64,000 bases of DNA from Endozoicomonas sp. ISHI1 (GCF_024606225.1 NZ_JAGRPU010000005.1:124001-188000); one strand, 5' to 3'; positions 18,307-27,392 are shown, numbered from the stretch's first letter. Program-made: numbers and translations. Notes: generated by a model not told the origin, from the sequence alone.

Positions 18307-20244
18307 TCAAGGACTATCTTTATCATTGCATTTCAGGTCATCAAGCTTGCGTTTTCGATGTATTCGTTTGTGATTCGACAGGGCTTTGAGACTGTCGCAA
18401 ACCTTTCCGCATAGCTGCAGCTGGCTATCATCACCGGTCACCGTCACCTCACAGGTTTGTGGCCCACTGTGGGAGCTTCTTTTGTGATCCGACAACGCTT
18501 TGGGGCCATTGAATACCCTCCCGCATGGCAACAGCTGGCTATCTTCCCCGACCACGATGACGTCACAGGTTCGTGGACTCCTGTGGTACCTGTCTTTGTG
18601 ATTTATCAGGGCTTGTTCATTCTTGCAGAGCGTTCTGCATGGTCGCTGCTGGCCACTTTTACCGACCACTGTCGCCTTACAGGTTTGTTCCCCGGTGTGG
18701 TATCTGATTTTGTGAGATGACAGTGATCGGGCATGCTTGAAGGTTTTCCCACATGGCCACTCATGGCCGTCGTCCCCGACCACAGTGATGTCACAGGTCT
18801 TTTGTCCATTGTGGTAAATGCTTTTGTGACAGTGAAGGGCATGGGTATTCTTGCAGACCGTCCCGCAAGGCCGCTGTTTGCCATCCTTCCCGAGCACGGT
18901 CATGTCACAGGTTTGTGGCTCTGAGTGGTAGATTGCTTTGTGATCCAACAGCGCTTTAGGGCCGTTGAAGACCATCCCGCATGGCCGCGGCTGGCCATCT
19001 TCCCCGATCGCAGCCACATCGCAGGTTCGTTGTTTTCTGTGGTATCTGTCTTTGTGATCGGTCAGGGCTCTGGCATTTTTACAGGACACACCACATGGTC
19101 GCTGTTGGCCATCCTCTCCGGCTACCGTGGCCTCACAGGTTCGTTGCCCGGTATGGTATCTGCTTTTGTGACATAACAGAGATCGGACATGCTTGAATAC
19201 TTTCCCACATGGCTGCTGATGGCCATCCTCCCCGAACACGGGCAATTCACAGGTTTGTTGCCCGCTGTGGTACATGTATTTGTGTGTGTAGAGAGCACGA
19301 GCATTCTTGCAGACTTTCCAGCATTGCCGCAGCTGACCATCCTCCTCGACCACTATCACGTTACAAGTTGCTTTCCCGGCAGGAGCCGTTGTACTGGCTT
19401 CCCCTGCATCGACTGAGTTCAGGGCAACCCTGTCTGAGGCAACCCCGTCTGAGGCGACCCCTTCTAAAGAGTTGCAGCTATTCAAAGGAGCGTTTTGTCC
19501 GGGTGTTGCTACTGTCGAAACTCCTACAGAATCCAACGGCGATTGAGCTAACCCCGTGCTAACGGTTGAGGATCGGAATTGACAAACGCCGTGACAGGGC
19601 TGGACGAAACAATTTAAACCTAAACTGTGCAAATGTTGATGAGGGTCTCCGTTACCGTTTCCAGAGTCAGAGCACACAAGACTGGTGCAATAGCCTGTGG
19701 CTAAGGTGGCATTCTGGCCGGACGATTCTGATGGCTGGCCCTGTTGCTGACAGGTTTGATGGTTATTTCCAGAGCCAAACATCATAGTGATGGTGGCAAA
19801 CGGATGAAACTCACTCGCCTTTTGTTGTCCACTCGGGTTAAACGACGGTGAACCGGGGTTCCAATAGTTCTGTAAAAGCCAACTGACAGTGACGGCCATT
19901 TCTACAGGTGACCACGAATAAGGTGTGATTTTTAGAGAGGCGCCTTTGGTTGTCAGGATTAGTTCGTAACCCACCAGCAGCTGGATGTTGTAGAGCCATT
20001 GCCATGAAATCGATTCAATATGTGTTGTTTTAACCCCGTATTCGCCCGATTTGTGTGGATTGTGATCAGGTGGCAAGCCTGATTCTGTATAACTGTTTAC
20101 GTAGGCAATGACTGACGGGTTACCTGAGAATGTACGCCGGTCACGCATTATAGTGAAGCGCTGTTTCGTAGAACCTTTTTTCTGCTCAAGCTCGACAATA
20201 TAACGTTCTGTCAATGGTTGGGTCTGGCAGTTGACAGAAAACAA
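18307..20244 (-). CDS. nine-finger C2H2-like repeat protein
   Basis: A 645-residue frame in two parts. Residues 1-280 are unrecognised and low in complexity towards the end. From about 285 come nine tandem 38-residue units: Cys, 13 residues, Cys, 12, His, 4, His, with linkers such as TGQRTC. This keeps the Cys2His2 order of classical zinc fingers, but the first loop is much longer than the usual two to four residues. Fingers 1-4 and 5-8 match pairwise, so a four-finger block was duplicated. The frame extends upstream through a signal-like stretch (HSLFVAALLLLL) to 20280 without an ATG or GTG, so the start is unsettled (ATT near 20286 or TTG at 20244). Export is possible. The function is unknown. 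Confidence 0.7.
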   Translation of the reverse strand: MFSVNCQTQPLTERYIVELEQKKGSTKQRFTIMRDRRTFSGNPSVIAYVNSYTESGLPPDHNPHKSGEYGVKTTHIESISWQWLYNIQLLVGYELILTTKGASLKITPYSWSPVEMAVTVSWLLQNYWNPGSPSFNPSGQQKASEFHPFATITMMFGSGNNHQTCQQQGQPSESSGQNATLATGYCTSLVCSDSGNGNGDPHQHLHSLGLNCFVQPCHGVCQFRSSTVSTGLAQSPLDSVGVSTVATPGQNAPLNSCNSLEGVASDGVASDRVALNSVDAGEASTTAPAGKATCNVIVVEEDGQLRQCWKVCKNARALYTHKYMYHSGQQTCELPVFGEDGHQQPCGKVFKHVRSLLCHKSRYHTGQRTCEATVAGEDGQQRPCGVSCKNARALTDHKDRYHRKQRTCDVAAIGEDGQPRPCGMVFNGPKALLDHKAIYHSEPQTCDMTVLGKDGKQRPCGTVCKNTHALHCHKSIYHNGQKTCDITVVGDDGHEWPCGKTFKHARSLSSHKIRYHTGEQTCKATVVGKSGQQRPCRTLCKNEQALINHKDRYHRSPRTCDVIVVGEDSQLLPCGRVFNGPKALSDHKRSSHSGPQTCEVTVTGDDSQLQLCGKVCDSLKALSNHKRIHRKRKLDDLKCNDKDSP

Positions 20245-20350
20245 TAGCAGTAAGAGCGCTGCTACAAAGAGTGAGTGTTTAATAATTCTATCCCTGCTTT
20301 CCGGTTTACAGAAAGGAAGGATAGATCAAGAAAATAAGTGTGCTTTCCCG

Positions 20351-20521
20351 TTAAAAGCCCATTAAAGCGCTTCTGCGATTCGACAGGGCTATGGCATAGT
20401 CGCAGACCGTCCTGCTTGACTGCTGCCAGCCATCCTCCCCGACTATGGTGACGTCACAGTTTTTTTGACCGTTGTGGTATTTTCTTTTGTCAACCGTTAA
20501 GGATACTGCATTTAAACTACA
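20351..20521 (-). pseudogene. eroded zinc-finger relative, C-terminal scrap
   Basis: A 57-codon minus frame ending in TAA reads like one and a half finger units: CSLNAVSLTVDKRKYHNGQK, then NCDVTIVGEDG, then TVCDYAIALSNRR. The spacing and linker match the large protein downstream, but several ligands are lost (His to Val, the second Cys to Ser, His to Arg). It has no start. It is the leftover end of a second zinc-finger gene that once stood upstream. Confidence 0.65.
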
Positions 20522-20764
20522 AAATAGAAAGGGTATATCTTTCGGGTCCAGAGCACATAGCTATTGGGGAATAGCCATTTATCTCGATTCATTCGGGCAC
20601 ATTGTCAATTAATACGAGCATGGTCAGGGTATTATTCTCAGTTAATTGGGGATCAAAAAAAGGGGGGCTTTTTTGCAGGTAAAACGGACTTTATTTGCAA
20701 GCAGCTACAACCAGGCTTCATTCTGGAGTCACTTTTATCGTCAGATAAACGCCAGACAGAAAAA
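20522..20764. other. non-coding spacer
   Basis: No convincing frame is seen here. It holds a run of seven A followed by six G and six T (20656-20677) and otherwise nothing I recognise, between the zinc-finger scrap and the pilin terminator. Confidence 0.5.
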
Positions 20765-20785
20765 AGGCCGGATTTAATCCGGCCT
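20765..20785 (-). terminator. rho-independent terminator of the pilin gene
   Basis: AGGCCGGAT, a TTA loop and ATCCGGCCT form a perfect 9-bp stem. On the minus strand it is followed by TTTTTT, and it lies 18 bp after the pilin stop. Confidence 0.85.
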
Positions 20786-20803
20786 AGTTGATGACAAATT
20801 TTA

Positions 20804-21256
20804 TTATGGACAAGCTGAAATAGTAGTGGTATAACCGGGATAATTCTGAACAGCATCTATAGCACATAAGTTATTTGCTCCCGCTGCACCAGTACAAAAA
20901 ACCTGCCAGCTGGTTCCTACAGTGTCTGGACACATAGTCACCGTTTGACTACCAAATGGACTTCCAGGTGTAATTACAATAGACGATTTGTCTGATGCTC
21001 CTGCACTTACTTTCCCTGCGGGACCAGGCACTGAATTTTCAGTAAGATCACAATCAGCCAATGCGTGTGACTGTAAACAGATCGAAATAGCTGTTTTATA
21101 GGCGTTAGCTTCCTGAATAGCAGCGCTAGCAGTGGCATTACGGGTATAGTTCTGGTACTGGGGAATCGCCACTGCCGCCAGAATACCAATGATCGCTACT
21201 ACGATCATCAGTTCGATCAGCGTGAAACCCAGCGTCCTGGACATCCATGTTTTCAT
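20804..21256 (-). CDS. type IV pilin, major-pilin type, copy 1
   Basis: A 150-residue prepilin. The short leader [10 protein letters not shown] ends in Gly before [24 protein letters not shown], with the prepilin peptidase site and Glu5 intact. The C-terminal half has paired cysteines ([10 protein letters not shown] and [11 protein letters not shown], ending SACP) that could form the disulfide loop. The start at 21256 has GAGGAT upstream; the frame from 21310 would lengthen the leader abnormally. It is a single-gene unit with its own terminator. A second, different pilin lies at 34565. It builds type IV pili for adhesion, twitching or DNA uptake. Confidence 0.88.
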   Translation of the reverse strand: MKTWMSRTLGFTLIELMIVVAIIGILAAVAIPQYQNYTRNATASAAIQEANAYKTAISICLQSHALADCDLTENSVPGPAGKVSAGASDKSSIVITPGSPFGSQTVTMCPDTVGTSWQVFCTGAAGANNLCAIDAVQNYPGYTTTISACP

Positions 21257-21440
21257 CTCGTTATCCTCGGTCATTGAATAGTTGCCCAACGCCAAAACCC
21301 GGGGCCCCACAGGTCAGTCTCTAGCAACATGTTTCGGCGCTCATGACCAGAGCTTTAGGCTTTTAAGCCCGCTAATTTCTCGTGATTTTCAAGTGTGACC
21401 CGATAACCCCAATACAGACTTAGTTACAGAGGCGGCTATC

Positions 21441-21881
21441 GTGAAAAATCGCAACCTTTTCGATAATAAAAGACTCTCTCTTGCCGCTCGGGCCATAACC
21501 GTTGTGCTGGTGCTTGCATCCACTGCAGTCACCGGAGCTTTGAGTCTTCAGACCATTTACCAAGGTGAAGTGGATCGCTATTTCGAGAAAGAACAGGGCT
21601 CGGAGCTGATGCTGATTATTCAATCGGGTCACCACACGCTCAAAACCACAGGCTCAGGAAAAGACAATTTCAGACCACTATTGAGCAGTGAATTGGGGCA
21701 ATATCAGGATCATACCTTTGTTGGCTGGCATGCGGATTTCAAACAAATGACCCGGGGAGGTGGACTTCCTTTTTTAATGCTCTATGAAGTCAGCTATAAG
21801 AAAGGACGGACTCAAGAGTTTTTTTCCTACGAGGGTTTGCTGAATCCAAAGCTAATCGCCAGAGAGGTACATATTAATTAA
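21441..21881 (+). CDS. hypothetical membrane-anchored protein
   Basis: 146 residues from a GTG, with a GAGGCGG-like site upstream. One hydrophobic segment (residues 15-38) looks like an uncleaved anchor or signal, followed by a soluble domain (HHTLKTTGSGKDNF, FVGWHADFKQM) without a family I recognise. It is divergent from the pilin gene and stands alone. Confidence 0.5.
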   Translation: MKNRNLFDNKRLSLAARAITVVLVLASTAVTGALSLQTIYQGEVDRYFEKEQGSELMLIIQSGHHTLKTTGSGKDNFRPLLSSELGQYQDHTFVGWHADFKQMTRGGGLPFLMLYEVSYKKGRTQEFFSYEGLLNPKLIAREVHIN

Positions 21882-21988
21882 TGAGGTGAAAGGCTCCATT
21901 CTGCCAGAAGCGTGGGGTCATTGATTCAAAGGGAATTGAAACAGGATAGGTGCCATAAAATATGGGCCTATCCTTTAACTATTTCCAA

Positions 21989-22837
21989 TTACTTTCTTTG
22001 AATAAAAATACTGACGAGAGCAAGTGCACCAGATCCTGCCATCAATAGTGTCGAAACCGCATTGAGCACCGGTGTTGAACCTTCCCTCATACGATCAAAC
22101 AATGTAATCGTTAATGGGGAATCACTGCCTGCAAGAATTAATGTGGTATTAAAATTCTCGAAAGACATCAGAAAAGCCACAACCGCCGAGCCAATCACCG
22201 CTGGCTTTAACCAGGGCAGTGTAATCGTTGTGAATACCTCAAAACGGCTTGCACCCAGGTTTAAAGCAGCTTCTTCCATTGCGGTATCCAGCTTTCTCAG
22301 TCGTGCTGAAATGACGAGTGTTGCCATAGTACTGATAAATACAAATTGTCCAAGAACAATAAGTGGCAGACCGGGCCTTAAAAACTCCAGATCGAGTCCA
22401 TAACTGTCTTCTATCGTATTGGCGATGCCGCTACTGAAAGAAAGAATGGAAATCCCGAGAATGACGCCCGGAATCACCAGTGGTAGCAACATCAAACTAT
22501 AGAGAAACTGTTTTCCCCGAAAATCATATCGCTCAAACAACAGTGCATTAGTGATAGCTAAAGTGACGGACAGAATAGCAACAAACAGTGCGATCATGAG
22601 GCTAGTGATAATACTTTCCTGTATCGCACCGTCATGAAATAAGCCACGACGCTCTTTGTTGTCGGCAAAATACCAGTCCAGAGTAAACCCTTCCCACGGC
22701 AGGGAAGGAAATACACTGTCGTTCATTGAGAAAACGGCAACGACGACAAGTGGAGCCAAAAGAAACATAAAGAACAAGCATACATAAACCGTGTAGGTTT
22801 TCTGAAATGCTCTGCTTTGGGGAATACTCGGTATCAT
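21989..22837 (-). CDS. polyamine-type ABC transporter permease (PotC/PotI-like)
   Basis: A 282-residue inner-membrane permease with six membrane segments. The cytoplasmic EAA loop reads EEAALNLGASRFEVFTTITLPWLKPA. FFMFLLAPLVVVAVFSMND at the N-terminus and FNTTLILAGSD near the end are typical of the second permease of spermidine/putrescine systems. It is the last gene of a minus-strand operon (binding protein, ATPase, permease, permease), ten bases after the other permease. The substrate is probably a polyamine or related amine. Confidence 0.85.
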   Translation of the reverse strand: MIPSIPQSRAFQKTYTVYVCLFFMFLLAPLVVVAVFSMNDSVFPSLPWEGFTLDWYFADNKERRGLFHDGAIQESIITSLMIALFVAILSVTLAITNALLFERYDFRGKQFLYSLMLLPLVIPGVILGISILSFSSGIANTIEDSYGLDLEFLRPGLPLIVLGQFVFISTMATLVISARLRKLDTAMEEAALNLGASRFEVFTTITLPWLKPAVIGSAVVAFLMSFENFNTTLILAGSDSPLTITLFDRMREGSTPVLNAVSTLLMAGSGALALVSIFIQRK

Positions 22838-22847
22838 GATCTATTTC

Positions 22848-23711
22848 TCAGGTTTCACTGGCTAATGCCTGTTTGAAGGACTGTTTGCTGAGCTTCAGTC
22901 CAAGCCAGACAATCAGCGACGACAGACAGAGCAATAAAACGCCAAAGGCTGCTCCCTGTTCCCAGTTAAAGCGGGTAATAAACTGGGTAAAAATCTGCTC
23001 GGTAAACCAGAGACTGTCTTTACCACCCAACAGTGTCGGTGTCAGATAATTACCAAGGGTCAGCATAAAGACGACGATGCATCCTGATACGATGCCTGGT
23101 ACAGCGTATGGAATAATGACTGTGCGAAGCACCGTGAAGTGGTTACCGCCCAGGTCATAAGCTGCTTCTACAAGGCTGTCGTCCATTCCTTCCAGGGTGC
23201 TGACCAGAGGCACTACCATAAAGAGCATGGAGGCATAAACGAGGCCCGTCATAACAGTAATGTCGTTGTACAGCATCTCTACTGGCGCGTCCACCACTCC
23301 AATCCATTGCAGGAAGCCACTGACAACACCGCTCTCACGCAGCAAAATCATCCAGCCATAGGTTCGCACAAGTTCACTGACCCAGAATGGAATCAGACAG
23401 GCAAGAAACATCAGGTTCTTGTTTTTACCCTGGGCAATTTTGGCGATATACCAGGCAACCGGAAAGGAGATCAGTAATGTCAGGGCCGTAGCAAGTATGG
23501 ACATCACCGCAGTGCGCAAAAATGTATTCCAATAGAGCGGCTCTGTGAAAAACTCCCGATAATGAAGCAGGCTGAACTCATAAACACCGTAACTGACTCG
23601 CTCTCTCATTGAGATGCCCAACATATCCAGCTGTGGTAACAGAATCAGCAATGTCAGCGTCAGCAGCAGTGGCATTAACAGCAGATAAAAAGAGAGTTTT
23701 CTACCAGTCAT
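22848..23711 (-). CDS. polyamine-type ABC transporter permease (PotB/PotH-like)
   Basis: A permease of 287 residues with six membrane segments and an EAA loop (VEAAYDLGGNHFTVLRTVIIPYAVPG). The motif FWVSELVRTYGWMILLRESG belongs to PotB/PotH permeases. I place the start at the ATG at 23711, immediately after the ATPase stop; the longer frame would use TTG at 23717. It pairs with the PotC-like permease to form the channel. Confidence 0.85.
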   Translation of the reverse strand: MTGRKLSFYLLLMPLLLTLTLLILLPQLDMLGISMRERVSYGVYEFSLLHYREFFTEPLYWNTFLRTAVMSILATALTLLISFPVAWYIAKIAQGKNKNLMFLACLIPFWVSELVRTYGWMILLRESGVVSGFLQWIGVVDAPVEMLYNDITVMTGLVYASMLFMVVPLVSTLEGMDDSLVEAAYDLGGNHFTVLRTVIIPYAVPGIVSGCIVVFMLTLGNYLTPTLLGGKDSLWFTEQIFTQFITRFNWEQGAAFGVLLLCLSSLIVWLGLKLSKQSFKQALASET

Positions 23712-23713
23712 GG

Positions 23714-24817
23714 TCAAGATTCTCTCTTTTTATTTGATAGAAAAATATTGCTCTGTTGCATATCCCAGGATAATGAGACTCTGTCTCCAGCCACCAGATC
23801 ATTAAATTCTCGAGTCTGTGGCAACGAAACACTCAACTCTTGGGATGAATCGATATCTTTCACCAGTATCTGGCTATTACCGCCATCAAAAAGAATATTT
23901 TCTACCTGACCATTAATATGGTTTTCAGACGTTACGCTCTGATCTCTCCGGATATGAATGGCTTCCGGGCGGATAAACAAATCAACAGCGTCTCCTGCTT
24001 TAAGGTCTATTTTTGGAAACGCAGTTTTAAATTGCTGTCCGGCGTTAGATCGGATTATTGCCGTTTCACCAACAATAGACTCAACGATCCCGGCCACCCG
24101 ATTGTTATTACCAACAAAACCAGCGACAAATGACGTTTTTGGCTCATAGTAAAGCGACTGCGGAGAGCCCACCTGTTCAAAACGGCCATGATTCATGACG
24201 GCTACCTGGTCCGACATAACCATTGCTTCAGATTGATCGTGGGTTATGTAAATAAAGGTGGTACCAAACGCTTTTTGCAGTTTTTTTAACTCGACTTTCA
24301 TTTGTTCCCGAAGCTTCAGGTCAAGAGCGCCAAGAGGCTCGTCCAGCAAGAGAACATCCGGTTCAAGCACCAGACATCGAGCAATTGCCACCCGCTGTTT
24401 CTGTCCACCGGAGAGTTGATTGACCGATTTTTTTTCAATACCCGGCAAACCAATACGTTCCAGAACATCGGCAACTTTTTTATCCCTTTGCGGCTTTGGT
24501 ACCCTGTTGCGCTTGAGTCCGTAAGCAATGTTTTCCCCAACATTCATCATGGGAAAAAGAGCCAGGTGCTGAAACACCATATTTACCGGACGCTTATTAG
24601 CCGGGATACCAGCCATCTTCTTTCCTTTTATCAGAATTTCTCCCTGATCAGGTTCAGAAAAACCGGCAAGCATTCTCAGCAGCGTGGTTTTGCCACAGCC
24701 AGAGGGGCCCAGTATGGAGAAAAAGAAGCCAGCAGGGATTTCAAGAGAAATGTCATTTACTGCCTGAAAACTGCCAAAGTGTTTGAAAACATTGCGGCAT
24801 TCGAGATCGAAAGTCAT
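23714..24817 (-). CDS. polyamine-type ABC transporter ATPase (PotA/PotG-like)
   Basis: An ATPase of 367 residues with Walker A GPSGCGKTT, Q-loop HLALF, signature LSGGQKQRVAIAR, Walker B VLLLDEPLGALD and the switch His in ITHDQSEA. A C-terminal TOBE domain (IRPEAIHIRR) is present as in PotA/PotG. The start at 24817 is preferred to 24829 because it matches the family start (FDLECRNVFKHF). It powers the two permeases encoded downstream. Confidence 0.88.
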   Translation of the reverse strand: MTFDLECRNVFKHFGSFQAVNDISLEIPAGFFFSILGPSGCGKTTLLRMLAGFSEPDQGEILIKGKKMAGIPANKRPVNMVFQHLALFPMMNVGENIAYGLKRNRVPKPQRDKKVADVLERIGLPGIEKKSVNQLSGGQKQRVAIARCLVLEPDVLLLDEPLGALDLKLREQMKVELKKLQKAFGTTFIYITHDQSEAMVMSDQVAVMNHGRFEQVGSPQSLYYEPKTSFVAGFVGNNNRVAGIVESIVGETAIIRSNAGQQFKTAFPKIDLKAGDAVDLFIRPEAIHIRRDQSVTSENHINGQVENILFDGGNSQILVKDIDSSQELSVSLPQTREFNDLVAGDRVSLSWDMQQSNIFLSNKKRES

Positions 24818-24902
24818 GAGGGTGTACATCCTGAAAAACCACCAGCCTCTGTCATATAACTCTCAGCAAAAAAACAGGACTGGCGGGTAGAGCTATAACT
24901 GA

Positions 24903-25973
24903 TTACTGTGCGGCTTTGATACGATCCAGCGTTTTTCCTTCGATGATTTCCAGGCCTGCAGGTACTGGCGGATACCACTTGATATTATCGAGACTGCTCT
25001 GGTTGTAGCTGATCTTATAGCTGTTGCTGAGCTGTTCGTTAACAAACTCTTCAGCACCGGCAGATGCGGTAAAGTTACCCGCAGCCTCGGTGATTTTGGC
25101 AGCAATCTCAGGCTGCATTACAAAGTTGATCCATTGATAAGCAGCTTCATCATTCTTGCCTTTGGCGGGCAGGGCAAAGGTATCAATCCAGCCCAGTGCT
25201 CCAGACTCTGGTGGTACGAAGTTGATGCTGGTCGTTTCTTTATGCAGCTTCCAGCCGCCTGCATCCCAACCCATGGCCAAAGTGACTTCGCCACTGCGCA
25301 GCAGGTTAAGCAAAGCATCACCGCCTTCCCAGTAAGCTTTAACATTGGCTTTGCAGTTGATGAGCTTCTGCTCAACTTTGCCCAGAATTTCAGCGTATTT
25401 TTTCTGATCGTTGTAGGCTGCGAATGGGTCTTCGCCCATGGCAAACGCGAAACCAATCAGGGTTGGACGCTTCAGGCGATAGGATACTTTGCCCTTGTAA
25501 TCATCAGAGCAGAGGTCATTAAAACTGTAGCTGCTTTTGCTACCTGCAGTATCGGTAATCAGACCGCTGGTACCCCAGATATGAGGCACACCGTACACAT
25601 CACCGTTTATGGTGGTGTTGGCTTTGGTGGCGGACAGCATGGAAGGAATAAACTGACCGGCATCGAGTTTACTGAGGTCAACAGGTTTATAAATTCGATA
25701 TTCTTTCTGCGCACCGACAATACGATCCTGACTTGGCTGCACCAGATCATAACCAGCACCGCGAGTAGCGCGAAGCTTGGAAATCATATCTTCGTTATTG
25801 GATTTGGTGACCTTAACGGTAATACCGGTTTCCTGTTCAAACTGATCAATCACTTCCTGAGGCGCATAGCCTCCCCAGGTCAGAATTCTTAGTTCTTCCG
25901 CCTGTGCACTGGTGGTGAGCATGGCAACGGTGGATATGGTCAGCGCTAGCAGACCTTTCATTGGTTTCAACAT
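24903..25973 (-). CDS. periplasmic substrate-binding protein, PotD/PotF-like
   Basis: A 356-residue secreted binding protein with a signal peptide ending at AQA (residue 25). ELRILTWGGYAPQEVIDQFEQETGI opens the first lobe, with YDLVQPSQD, GVPHIWGTSGL, YWEGGDALLNLLRSGEV and AMGWDAGGW after it. These are the ligand-pocket strands of polyamine binders. It is the first gene of the operon, 85 bp before the ATPase; such spacing usually allows higher expression of the binding protein. The exact ligand cannot be read. Confidence 0.87.
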   Translation of the reverse strand: MLKPMKGLLALTISTVAMLTTSAQAEELRILTWGGYAPQEVIDQFEQETGITVKVTKSNNEDMISKLRATRGAGYDLVQPSQDRIVGAQKEYRIYKPVDLSKLDAGQFIPSMLSATKANTTINGDVYGVPHIWGTSGLITDTAGSKSSYSFNDLCSDDYKGKVSYRLKRPTLIGFAFAMGEDPFAAYNDQKKYAEILGKVEQKLINCKANVKAYWEGGDALLNLLRSGEVTLAMGWDAGGWKLHKETTSINFVPPESGALGWIDTFALPAKGKNDEAAYQWINFVMQPEIAAKITEAAGNFTASAGAEEFVNEQLSNSYKISYNQSSLDNIKWYPPVPAGLEIIEGKTLDRIKAAQ

Positions 25974-26132
25974 GGAGCGCCTCTATGAGGTTTGTTATTG
26001 CTCACTATTGTTATGCAATTTTGTTACAGAAATGTTTCACTCGTTAAAACGAAGGTCAATAAAGATATGAGCCTGTTCATATTTATTTTAAAAATATGTG
26101 GCTGTTCAAAACCGCCTTATGAATTTTGCGGG

Positions 26133-26573
26133 TCAGGGTCTGGATGACACTGTACGTTCCCATGGGTTATATAACTGTACCTGGCACATACGCATATCGT
26201 TTGTATTTCGAGTAACTACAGTACAGTCATGCACCAAGCCTGTGACAGCTATAAGCCCATCAATCACAGGCATAGGTGCGCCCTTTTTTTCAGATTCAGA
26301 CTGGATACGCCCCCAAGCTATTGCCACCCCAAGATCTACAGGCAATATTCTGTGCTTGAAGCGCTCCATAAGATCAAACTCAAGCCAGGTTCGCAACTTA
26401 TCCTGTCTTGTCGGCTCCTGGCATTTCCCTATTCCTTTTTCAATTTCTGCCAGAGTCAAAACACTCAAATAGAGCTTGTATTCCTCACAACTATCCATCC
26501 ATTCAAGTACATGCTGATCAGGATTTTTTTTGAATGCTTCTGACAATACACAGGTGTCCAGTAAATACTTCAC
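26133..26573 (-). CDS. vapC: VapC-type PIN-domain toxin
   Basis: A 146-residue PIN-domain ribonuclease. Asp6 is in LLDTCVLSE, Glu near LTLAEIEKG, and Asp in PVIDGLIAVTGL and VVTRNTNDM complete the acidic metal site. The start is a GTG that overlaps the antitoxin stop by four bases (GTGA). VapC toxins cut specific tRNA or rRNA sites. It appears intact, together with its Phd-type antitoxin. Confidence 0.88.
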   Translation of the reverse strand: MKYLLDTCVLSEAFKKNPDQHVLEWMDSCEEYKLYLSVLTLAEIEKGIGKCQEPTRQDKLRTWLEFDLMERFKHRILPVDLGVAIAWGRIQSESEKKGAPMPVIDGLIAVTGLVHDCTVVTRNTNDMRMCQVQLYNPWERTVSSRP

Positions 26574-26824
26574 AGATCTTCATCCCTCGGAGTTTCTTTA
26601 CTTCTGTCAAACACTTCAACATCAGCATCCGAAAAGGGAGATGCTTTTAGAAAGTCACTCAGACTATTCTCTGGTGCGGACATCTTTTGATAGTCTTCAA
26701 ACGAAAGAATGACAGCCGCTTTATGCCCGTGACGGGTCACAAATTGCGGACCGTACTGGCGAGCCCTGTCCACGATATGACTAAACTTACTTTTAGCCTC
26801 TTGTAACTGCCATTGATTTTCCAT
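26570..26824 (-). CDS. Phd/YefM-type antitoxin
   Basis: An antitoxin of 84 residues (QWQLQEAKSKFSHIVDRARQYGPQFVTRHGHKAAVILSFEDY), the full Phd/YefM DNA-binding pattern, with an acidic toxin-binding tail. The start at 26824 follows a strong AGGAG at seven bases; the frame from 26842 lacks one. It represses its own promoter through the palindrome directly upstream and neutralises the adjoining VapC. Confidence 0.87.
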   Translation of the reverse strand: MENQWQLQEAKSKFSHIVDRARQYGPQFVTRHGHKAAVILSFEDYQKMSAPENSLSDFLKASPFSDADVEVFDRSKETPRDEDL

Positions 26825-26858
26825 TTCAATCTCCTGAATCATGACACACCTTAAAAAA

Positions 26859-26875
26859 AACTAGTCTGACTAGTT
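26859..26875 (-). promoter_or_regulatory. operator palindrome of the phd-vapC operon
   Basis: AACTAG and CTAGTT are perfect inverted arms around TCTGA, 34 bp before the antitoxin ATG, beside an AT-rich TATATA. Position and symmetry fit the autoregulatory site of a Phd antitoxin. Confidence 0.6.
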
Positions 26876-26984
26876 ATATATGTCAACCTCAGTCTCTTCC
26901 AATATGAAATGAGCCTGAAGGGGAGCCCAGTTTCCAACATGAAATGAGCCTGTAAAATTCAGCACTGTCGTTCATGATGCGAGG

Positions 26985-27392
26985 GTGAAGATCATAGAAA
27001 ATAAAAATAAAAAAAATAAAAAGGACATCCACAAAAATAAAAAAAAAAACAAAAAGGACATCCACAAAAATAAAACCAGTTAAAAAGGACATCCAGAAAA
27101 TTAAAAAAGGTCATCCAGAATAAAAATAAAAAGGATAAAAAAATAAAAAGGACACCCATATATTTGACCAATCGACTGGTTGAACTATCTTCCTCCTGTT
27201 ACCCCTTATTGTCTTTGTATTAGGAGATCCCATGACTCAAGCCAGAAAATTAAAAAGAATTAAAAAGGACATCCAAAAATTAAAAAAATAGAATTAAAAA
27301 GGACATCCAAAAATTAAAAAAATTAAAAAGAAAATTAAAAAGGACATCCATATATTTTGTAAATTAAAAAGTAAATTAAAAAGGACATCCAT
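26985..27392. repeat. array of AAAAAGGACATCCA boxes in A-rich DNA
   Basis: Nine copies of a box close to AAAAAGGACATCCA (near 27021, 27050, 27083, 27104, 27143, 27263, 27296, 27339 and 27379) sit in DNA made almost only of A, T and G tracts. The box resembles half of the REP palindrome found on the other side of the transposase (GGACACCCATATAT). The array fills the 5' side of the RAYT gene. No protein is likely here; the minus-strand frame across it is low-complexity Phe/Ile. Confidence 0.7.
27156..27243 (+). repeat. duplicated 5' end of the RAYT gene
   Basis: An 88-bp segment repeated at 27390-27476 with few changes: TATATTTGACCAATCGACTG, then CTTCCTCCTGTTACC, then AGGAGATCCC and ATGACTCAAGCC. 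It carries the transposase ribosome site and the first four codons. Here the frame runs straight into the A-rich box array and soon stops. Confidence 0.8.

Noticed and set aside
21257-21420. Sigma-54 promoter before the first pilin
   Set aside because: I looked for TGGCAC and TTGC at the right spacing on the minus strand and found none convincing, here or before the second pilin.
25134-25892. 252-codon plus-strand frame
   Set aside because: It lies wholly antisense to the polyamine-type binding protein, whose motifs are clear.
26889-27092. Minus-strand frame rich in Phe, Ile, Val and Asp
   Set aside because: It is only a translation of the A-rich box array (repeated FVDVLF); low complexity, no real start site.
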